Positions 58,853 through 64,000 of a stretch of 64,000 nt of DNA are shown in pieces. The notes beneath the pieces are model-generated. The model was given only the letters and a program-made list of their open reading frames with translations, did not search any database and was not told the origin of the DNA. Every line of letters begins with the position of its first letter. Within the stretch, counting starts at the first letter, position 1. Position numbers and translations under genes: made by a program. The DNA is from Haloechinothrix sp033042135 (lineage in GTDB: Bacteria > Actinomycetota > Actinomycetes > Mycobacteriales > Pseudonocardiaceae), in NCBI RefSeq assembly GCF_033042135.1, contig NZ_WBXM01000011.1, forward strand, positions 62,001 to 126,000, in the 5' to 3' direction.

Positions 58853-59962
58853 GTGGCTGGTGAACCGGTCCGGCTGTTCCTCTGCGGCGACGTGATGCTC
58901 GGGCGGGGCATCGACCAGATCCTGCCCTATCCCGGCGAAGCCGAGCTGCGGGAAAGCTACGTGCGAGATGCCGCGCACTACGTGCGTGCCGCCGAACGCC
59001 ACGCCGGGCCGCTACCGGGACATCCCGGGTTCGCGTGGCCATGGGGCGAGGCGCTTGCCGAGATCGACACGCGCGCGCCGCACGTGCGGGTGATCAACCT
59101 GGAGAACGCCGTCACCCGCGCGAGGTCCTTCTTGCCGGGTAAATCGGTGCACTACCGGATGAACCCGGACAACATACCCAGCCTTCAGGCGGTGCGCCCC
59201 GATGCCTGCGTGCTGGCCAACAACCACATCCTCGACTTCGGGGCGCGGGGGCTGCGCGAAACTCTCGCCACGCTGCGCGGTGCCGGGCTGCCCTACGCGG
59301 GTGCGGGAACCGACGCCGCTTCGGCACGCGCGGCCGTCACCGCCGATCTCGGCGCACTCGGCCGGGTCGTCGTCGCGGGTTACGGGGCAGGGTGCAGCGG
59401 GATCCCCGACAGCTGGGCCGCTACGGCACACCGTCCGGGTGTCAACATGCTGCCCGACCTGTCCGCTGCCACGGCCGCCTCTGTCGTCGACGGTCTCGCG
59501 GAGACTTCCGGTCCCGAGGACGTGGTTGTGGCCTCGATCCACTGGGGATCGAACTGGGGCTATGAGATCCCCCGCGCGCAGGTCCGCTTCGCGCACCGGC
59601 TCGTCGACGGAGGAGTGGACATCGTCCACGGCCACTCCTCGCATCACCCACGGGGCATCGAGATCTACCGCGGCCGGTTGATCCTGTACGGCTGCGGCGA
59701 CTGCGTGAACGACTACGAGGGGATCCCCGGGCACGACAACTACCGTGACGTGCTGCGCCTGCTCTACTTCGCCGATCTCGAACCCCGCAACGGGCGGCTG
59801 CGGCACCTGCGGATGGTGCCGCTGCGCTCGCACCGATTGCGGCTGCGGCGCGCCACACCCGAGGAGACCCGCTGGCTGCACCGGGCACTCAGCGAAGCAA
59901 GCGCCGCCTTCCGAACGCGGGTACAGCTCGACGACGACGGAACCCTGAGTATCACCGGTTGA
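58853..59962 (+). CDS. CapA family (PGA_cap-like) protein
   Basis: 369 aa from a GTG. It begins VRLFLCGDVMLGRGIDQIL, the CapA metallophosphatase-like signature, followed by VINLENAVT, VLANNHILDFGARGL, SIHWGSNWGYEI, and the His-rich HGHSSHHPRGIEIY with GCGDCVNDYEG. Members are linked to capsule polyglutamate or act as metallophosphatases on unknown substrates. There is no signal peptide, so it is probably cytoplasmic. It could be cotranscribed with the ED operon, 39 nt downstream of eda. Confidence 0.85.
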   Translation: MAGEPVRLFLCGDVMLGRGIDQILPYPGEAELRESYVRDAAHYVRAAERHAGPLPGHPGFAWPWGEALAEIDTRAPHVRVINLENAVTRARSFLPGKSVHYRMNPDNIPSLQAVRPDACVLANNHILDFGARGLRETLATLRGAGLPYAGAGTDAASARAAVTADLGALGRVVVAGYGAGCSGIPDSWAATAHRPGVNMLPDLSAATAASVVDGLAETSGPEDVVVASIHWGSNWGYEIPRAQVRFAHRLVDGGVDIVHGHSSHHPRGIEIYRGRLILYGCGDCVNDYEGIPGHDNYRDVLRLLYFADLEPRNGRLRHLRMVPLRSHRLRLRRATPEETRWLHRALSEASAAFRTRVQLDDDGTLSITG

Positions 59963-59965
59963 ACG

Positions 59966-59991
59966 CCCCGTCCGAGCGCCCCGTCCGAGCG
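59966..59991. repeat. Tandem 13-nt duplication after CapA gene
   Basis: CCCCGTCCGAGCG occurs twice in direct tandem, starting 4 nt after the stop codon. Confidence 0.7.
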
Positions 59992-60190
59992 CTCCGGCGA
60001 CGCCGCCTGGTTCGACGTCGGCCGCGGGGTGATCCCCCATGCACTCGATCGGGTAACGCACAGTATCGTCGACGGGCTGTTGCGACCCGGTGACCCCGGC
60101 GTGACCCCGGATGAGGTGACCGGGCAGGTGCTGCGGCGACGACCACGCTGAGCACTGTGCTGACGACAAGGAAGGTCAAGGAGCCGTTGT

Positions 60191-61729
60191 ATGGCACATG
60201 AGGTCCGCGAACAATGGGCCACGCGCGCGGGGTTCCTCCTCGCCGCGATCGGATCCGCCATCGGTCTGGGTAATATCTGGCGATTCCCCTATATCGCCTA
60301 TGACAGTGGCGGGGGCGCCTTTCTCGTTCCCTACCTGGTGGCGCTGCTGACCGCGGGGATCCCGCTACTCATCCTGGAGTACACGCTCGGCAACAAGTAC
60401 CGCGGCTCTCCCCCGATCGCGTTCCTCCGGATGTCCCGGCCCACCCAGGTGCTGGGCTGGTGGCAGCTGGCCATCTGCTTCGTGATCGCCACCTACTACG
60501 CGGTGATCATCGCCTGGGCGGTGCGCTTCACCGGGTTCTCCTTCCAGCAGCAGTGGGGTGACGACCCGGAGGCGTTCCTGATGGGGGACTTCCTCCAGCG
60601 CGCCGAGGAGCCCGGGCTGATGCCGGACTACGTCGCCGGGGTGTTCTGGCCGCTGGTGGCCGTCTGGGTCGTCACGCTGGGCGTGCTGGCGCTCGGTGTG
60701 CGGCGCGGCATCGAGCGGGCGAACAAGATCTTCATTCCGCTGCTGGTGGTGCTGTTCGTCATCCTCGTGGGACGCGCGCTGACCCTGCCTGGCGCGGTCT
60801 CCGGACTGGACGCGCTGTTCTCCCCCGACTGGTCGGCCATCGCCGACGGTACGGTGTGGGTCGCCGCCTACGGGCAGATCTTCTTCTCGCTGTCCATCGG
60901 TTTCGGCATCATGATCACCTACGCCTCCTACCTGCGCCGCCGCACCGACCTCACCGGATCGGCGCTGGTGGCGGGCTTCGCGAACAGTTCCTTCGAGCTG
61001 CTGGCGGGTATCGGCGTGTTCGCCACGCTGGGCTTCATGGCTTTTACTGCCGGGATCGCGCTGGACGAGGTCGCCACCGACGGCATCGGCCTGGCCTTCG
61101 TGGCCTTCCCGGAGATCATCTCCAACATGCCAGCGGGTTCGCTGTTCGGTGTGCTGTTCTTCGGCGCGCTCGTGGTGGCCGGGCTGTCCTCACTGATCAG
61201 CATCGTGCAGGTGGTCATCGCCGGGGTGCGGGACCGTACCGGTATGGGCAGGGTGCCTGCCGTGCTGTGTGTCGGCGGGGCCACCGCCCTTGCCTCGGTG
61301 GTGCTGTTCCCGACCACCAACGGGCTGTACCTGCTGGATGCCGCCGACCGCTTCATCAACCAGTACGGCATCGCGCTGGCGGGACTCATCGTGGTCGTCG
61401 TGGTGTCCTGGGTGCTGCGGAAGCTCCCCGCACTGCAGCACCACGCCGATGCGTCCTCCGCTGTACGCCTCGGCTGGTGGTGGCGCCTCGCGCTCGGGGT
61501 GATCACCCCGATCGTACTGGGCTGGATGATGTGGGACAGCCTGCGCACGGAGCTTGCCGAGAACTACGAGGGATACCCGACCTGGTTCCTGCTCGTCGCC
61601 GGGTGGGGCGTGGCCATCGGCGCCATTGTCGTCGGCGTGATCCTGTCGTTGCTGCCGTGGAAGCGCGGCGGCGATAACGGCACCACCAGCGGCGCCGCCA
61701 CCGACGAGAAGTCGAAAGCGAGTAACTGA
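60191..61729 (+). CDS. Neurotransmitter:sodium symporter (NSS) family transporter, MetP-like
   Basis: 512 aa with 12 predicted helices. The N-terminal motif RAGFLLAAIGSAIGLGNIWR then FPYIAYDSGGGAFLVPYL is the sodium- and substrate-binding unwound TM1 of LeuT-fold NSS transporters. Later ANSSFELLAG and GLSSLISIVQ are typical of the bacterial branch. The following small gene encodes the associated short subunit, as in the methionine/alanine importer MetPS of Corynebacterium. It is therefore probably an amino acid importer. The charged C-terminus ends TDEKSKASN. Confidence 0.9.
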   Translation: MAHEVREQWATRAGFLLAAIGSAIGLGNIWRFPYIAYDSGGGAFLVPYLVALLTAGIPLLILEYTLGNKYRGSPPIAFLRMSRPTQVLGWWQLAICFVIATYYAVIIAWAVRFTGFSFQQQWGDDPEAFLMGDFLQRAEEPGLMPDYVAGVFWPLVAVWVVTLGVLALGVRRGIERANKIFIPLLVVLFVILVGRALTLPGAVSGLDALFSPDWSAIADGTVWVAAYGQIFFSLSIGFGIMITYASYLRRRTDLTGSALVAGFANSSFELLAGIGVFATLGFMAFTAGIALDEVATDGIGLAFVAFPEIISNMPAGSLFGVLFFGALVVAGLSSLISIVQVVIAGVRDRTGMGRVPAVLCVGGATALASVVLFPTTNGLYLLDAADRFINQYGIALAGLIVVVVVSWVLRKLPALQHHADASSAVRLGWWWRLALGVITPIVLGWMMWDSLRTELAENYEGYPTWFLLVAGWGVAIGAIVVGVILSLLPWKRGGDNGTTSGAATDEKSKASN

Positions 61730-61893
61730 TGTCGATCGACGCCATCATCATGTTCATCGTCGCGATCGCCCTGATCTGGGGTGGTCTCGCGATGGCCATC
61801 ATCAAACTGCGCCAGCACACCGATCCCCCGGCCGATCCCGACGACCCGGATGGCGCCGCGGGCTCGGAGAACCCCGGCGGTTCCCGAGGCTGA
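61729..61893 (+). CDS. MetS-type NSS transporter small subunit
   Basis: 54 aa. The ATG shares one base with the transporter stop (TGATG). The protein has a single hydrophobic helix (IDAIIMFIVAIALIWGGLAM) followed by IIKLRQHTD and an acidic Pro/Asp-rich tail (PADPDDPDGAAG). This is the pattern of the methionine/alanine import small subunit MetS. Its tight coupling to the transporter indicates a stoichiometric membrane partner. Confidence 0.85.
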   Translation: MSIDAIIMFIVAIALIWGGLAMAIIKLRQHTDPPADPDDPDGAAGSENPGGSRG

Positions 61894-61906
61894 CACGCGG
61901 GCGGCG

Positions 61907-61965
61907 GGCGAGCCGAAGGACTCCTCGGATACTGGATATGTACCGAAGGAGTCCTTCGGCTCGCC
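61907..61965. repeat. 59-nt palindromic dispersed repeat, copy 2 (possible terminator)
   Basis: Same length as 321-379 with 54 of 59 positions identical. Its outer arms are even closer to perfect: GGCGAGCCGAAGGACTCCT pairs with the right arm AGTCCTTCGGCTCGCC region with a one-base bulge. It lies 13 nt after the small subunit stop and 12 nt before the convergent LLM gene end, the position of a bidirectional terminator. Confidence 0.75.
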
Positions 61966-61977
61966 CACCCCTGCCGG

Positions 61978-62967
61978 TCAGCCAGCGAGCTTGGCCAGCA
62001 GCTCGTAGGAGCGGCGGCGGTCGGCGTGGTCATACACCATGGTCGTCACCATGAGCTCGTCGGCGCCGGTGTCGGCAAGCAACGAATCCAGCTTCGCCCT
62101 GACCGTGTCCTGGCTACCGATGAAGCCGGTGTCCAGGCGTTTGTCCACGTACTCCTTGGCTGCCGCGCTCGCGGCCATACCGCTGGCTGCCTTCGGGCTC
62201 GGCAACGGGATCGGCCGGCCCCGCCGCAGGCTCAGGTGACCCACCAGGCTCGGCAGCGCCAGCTCGCGAGCGCGTTCGTCGGTGTCGGCGCAGACCACCG
62301 AAACCCCGAGCATCACGTGCGGCCGCTCGCACGCGCTCGATGGGCGGAACGCGTCCCGGTAGGCGCGCAGTGCGGGCTCGGTATTCCTGGCGCTGAAGTG
62401 GTGCGCGAAGGCGAACGGCAGGCCCAGCCTGCCCGCCAGCGTGGCGCTGAAATCGCTGGATCCCAGCAGCCACACCGGCGGTTCGTTGCCGGGGGCGGTC
62501 ACCGCGTTGACCGCCCTGCCGGGATCCGGCCGGAAATACGCCGTGAGCTCGTTGAGCTGTTGCGGGAAGTCGTCGGCGCCGCGGGTGCCGCGCACAGCCA
62601 TGGCCGTCCGAGGGTCGGTCCCCGGTGCGCGCCCGATCCCCAGGTCGATCCGGCCCGGATGCAGCGCCTCCAACGTGCCGAACTGCTCGGCGACGATCAG
62701 TGGGGCGTGGTTCGGCAGCATGACGCCGCCGGAGCCGACCCTGATCCGTTCCGTCGCGGCTGCCACCTCCGCGATCAGCACCGGCGTCGCGGTGCTGGCG
62801 ATGCCAGGTAGGTTGTAGTGCTCCGCGACCCAGTACCGGTGGAAGCCGAGGGCGTCGGTGTGACGCGCGAGGTCCAGCGTGTTCCGCAGCGATTGCCGTG
62901 CGCTGCCGTCCTCGGTGACCGGCGCCAGGTCGAGCACGGACAGCGGTACGTCGGAAAGTCCAGTCAC
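61978..62967 (-). CDS. LLM-class flavin-dependent oxidoreductase
   Basis: 329 aa from a GTG giving VTGLSDVPLSVLDLAPV. TIM-barrel luciferase-like features: GFHRYWVAEHYNLPGIASTA, IRVGSGGVMLPNHAPLIVAE, and the MsnO8-type opening SVLDLAPVTEDGSARQSL. FMN or F420 could be the cofactor; the substrate is unknown. Open frame continues upstream, antisense to the next gene, but family similarity starts at VPLSVLDLAP. Confidence 0.87.
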   Translation of the reverse strand: MTGLSDVPLSVLDLAPVTEDGSARQSLRNTLDLARHTDALGFHRYWVAEHYNLPGIASTATPVLIAEVAAATERIRVGSGGVMLPNHAPLIVAEQFGTLEALHPGRIDLGIGRAPGTDPRTAMAVRGTRGADDFPQQLNELTAYFRPDPGRAVNAVTAPGNEPPVWLLGSSDFSATLAGRLGLPFAFAHHFSARNTEPALRAYRDAFRPSSACERPHVMLGVSVVCADTDERARELALPSLVGHLSLRRGRPIPLPSPKAASGMAASAAAKEYVDKRLDTGFIGSQDTVRAKLDSLLADTGADELMVTTMVYDHADRRRSYELLAKLAG

Positions 62968-63147
62968 ATCCGGGTGCAACGTCGAGCGCGGAGCACCCGC
63001 TTCCCGCGCCCGCCGGATCGTGGCGATCTTCACCGCGACCCGGCGGCACGGCCCACGCCACCGGTGACCCACCCCGAGCGCGCGACGCGGCGTTGACAGG
63101 CCGTTACGATCGAAGCCATCGAGGCACAATCCCGGCAAGGACATCCG

Positions 63148-64000
63148 ATGCCCGACGATCAGCTGGAGGCCCACCTCCAGCGGCTCGGGCTGGAACACCG
63201 CGTCGTCGAGCTCTACACGCGGTTGCTGCAGCTCGGGCCTGCCGACCACCAGCAGCTGGCCGAGGCGTTGGGGACGCCGGTGGCCGAGGTCCAGGAGCGG
63301 CTCGGGCTGCTGCACGACATCGGCCTGGTCACCGACACCGGATCGGACGGTGGTCAAGCCGCCCCCGTGGACCCCACGGCAGGCTTGCAGCGGCTCGCCC
63401 GTGCCCGCGAATCCGAGCTCCGCGCGGCCGAGGTCGCGGCGGTGAACGCTTACCGTTCGTTCAAGCGCTCGGTCTGGCAACACAACACCCCGGACGATCT
63501 CGTGGAGGTCATCACCGCCCCGCACGTGGCCAACCGGGTCGAGCTCGAGGAACGCGCCGCCGAGCGGGAGGTGCTGCGGTTCGACTCGCCCCCCTATTCC
63601 ACGCCCTCCGGGCCGAACGAGGTCGAGGTGGCCAACCTCCGTCGTGGTGTGACCTACCGGGTGGTGTACGCCCGCGCCGCGGTGTGGCAGCCGGACTACT
63701 ACTCGTCGAACATCCAGCCGTGCATCTCGGCGGGTGAACAGGCACGGGTGCTGCCGAGCGTGCCGGTCAAGCTCAGCATCTACGACGGCAGGCTCGCGAT
63801 GGTCTCGCTGTCCGAGACCGGGGCCGACCTCAACCGGTCCATGCTGCTGGTGCGGCAGTCCAGCCTGCTCGACGCGTTGCACGGGCTGTTCGAGACATCG
63901 TGGCGCGCGGCACTACCGATGCATCTGGGCAGCAAGGAGCCGTCCACCCTCCGGCCGATCGAGCGGCGGATCATCGAACTGCTCGCCAGCGGCATCACCG
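63148..64000 (+). CDS. HTH transcriptional regulator (TrmB/LuxR-like), 3'-truncated by window end
   Basis: 284 codons are visible without a stop; the gene runs off the right edge. An N-terminal winged HTH-like region (ELYTRLLQLGPADHQQLAEA, EVQERLGLLHDIGLV) is followed by a middle sensor-like domain of about 180 residues (VLRFDSPPYSTPSGPNEVEV, LPSVPVKLSIYDGRLAMVSL). The last visible residues IERRIIELLASGIT match the start of a LuxR-type HTH. This two-HTH design is common in actinobacterial regulators of unknown ligand. ATG at 63148 after AAGGA. Divergent from the LLM gene. Confidence 0.8.
   Translation, partial: MPDDQLEAHLQRLGLEHRVVELYTRLLQLGPADHQQLAEALGTPVAEVQERLGLLHDIGLVTDTGSDGGQAAPVDPTAGLQRLARARESELRAAEVAAVNAYRSFKRSVWQHNTPDDLVEVITAPHVANRVELEERAAEREVLRFDSPPYSTPSGPNEVEVANLRRGVTYRVVYARAAVWQPDYYSSNIQPCISAGEQARVLPSVPVKLSIYDGRLAMVSLSETGADLNRSMLLVRQSSLLDALHGLFETSWRAALPMHLGSKEPSTLRPIERRIIELLASGIT

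Noticed and set aside
62967..63882. Upstream extension of the LLM oxidoreductase frame
   Set aside because: The extension is antisense to the regulator gene starting at 63148 and shows no luciferase-family sequence.

Overview
The window is high-GC actinobacterial chromosome. RbpA, a Lnt and polyprenol-phosphate-mannose synthase pair, an MptB-type mannosyltransferase, DUF3090/SCO1664/DUF3097/DUF4333/DUF5703 proteins and F420/PPOX-type oxidoreductases point to Pseudonocardiaceae or a close relative. The AlkB-rubredoxin fusion resembles the one known from Prauserella; this assignment is inference from gene content only. The window opens inside the last ~100 codons of a HelY-like helicase and closes inside an HTH regulator.

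Layout. 0.3-19 kb is mostly core genome: an Eis-like acetyltransferase between two DUF4333 proteins, a 5'-3' exonuclease, an M24 peptidase coupled to an Lrp/AsnC regulator, a secreted SGNH hydrolase, a KamA-like radical SAM aminomutase, an amidohydrolase, lnt-ppm, rbpA (with a SigR-type promoter), a UMF1 transporter and an Rpf-like transglycosylase. At 15.8-18.3 kb lies a compact three-gene RiPP cluster on the minus strand: graspetide precursor, ATP-grasp ligase and PIMT-like methyltransferase, each overlapping the next by 4 nt. This is the architecture of aspartimide-forming graspetides (fuscimiditide type) and is the most interesting system here.

18.4-28.0 kb is an accessory region: a prim-pol-like protein, an HTH protein with an internal Tat-like segment, a deaminase, two zinc-finger-like proteins (one with a long coiled coil), an AlkD-like HEAT protein, lower-GC secreted and lipoprotein genes, a tyrosine recombinase, an internally deleted remnant of a related recombinase, and several long palindromes.

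28-45 kb returns to core functions: SPFH plus two NfeD paralogues, DUF3097, a HAD/TetR divergent pair with an obvious operator, an MBL-fold hydrolase, the SCO1664-DUF3090 pair, MptB, malate dehydrogenase, a histidine phosphatase, an aldo/keto reductase, an M20 peptidase and a tRNA-Leu(GAG).

45-64 kb is metabolic: a SerA-like/DUF1015 pair; an alkane hydroxylase operon (AlkB-rubredoxin fusion, 3Fe-4S ferredoxin, FAD reductase) carrying its own electron-transfer chain; a DadA-like oxidase; a glucose-6-phosphate dehydrogenase/edd/eda operon giving an Entner-Doudoroff route with a divergent ROK regulator; a CapA-like protein; and an NSS transporter with its MetS-type small subunit, a gene of only 54 codons. 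A 59-nt palindromic repeat occurs twice, 61.5 kb apart, each time just after a gene end.
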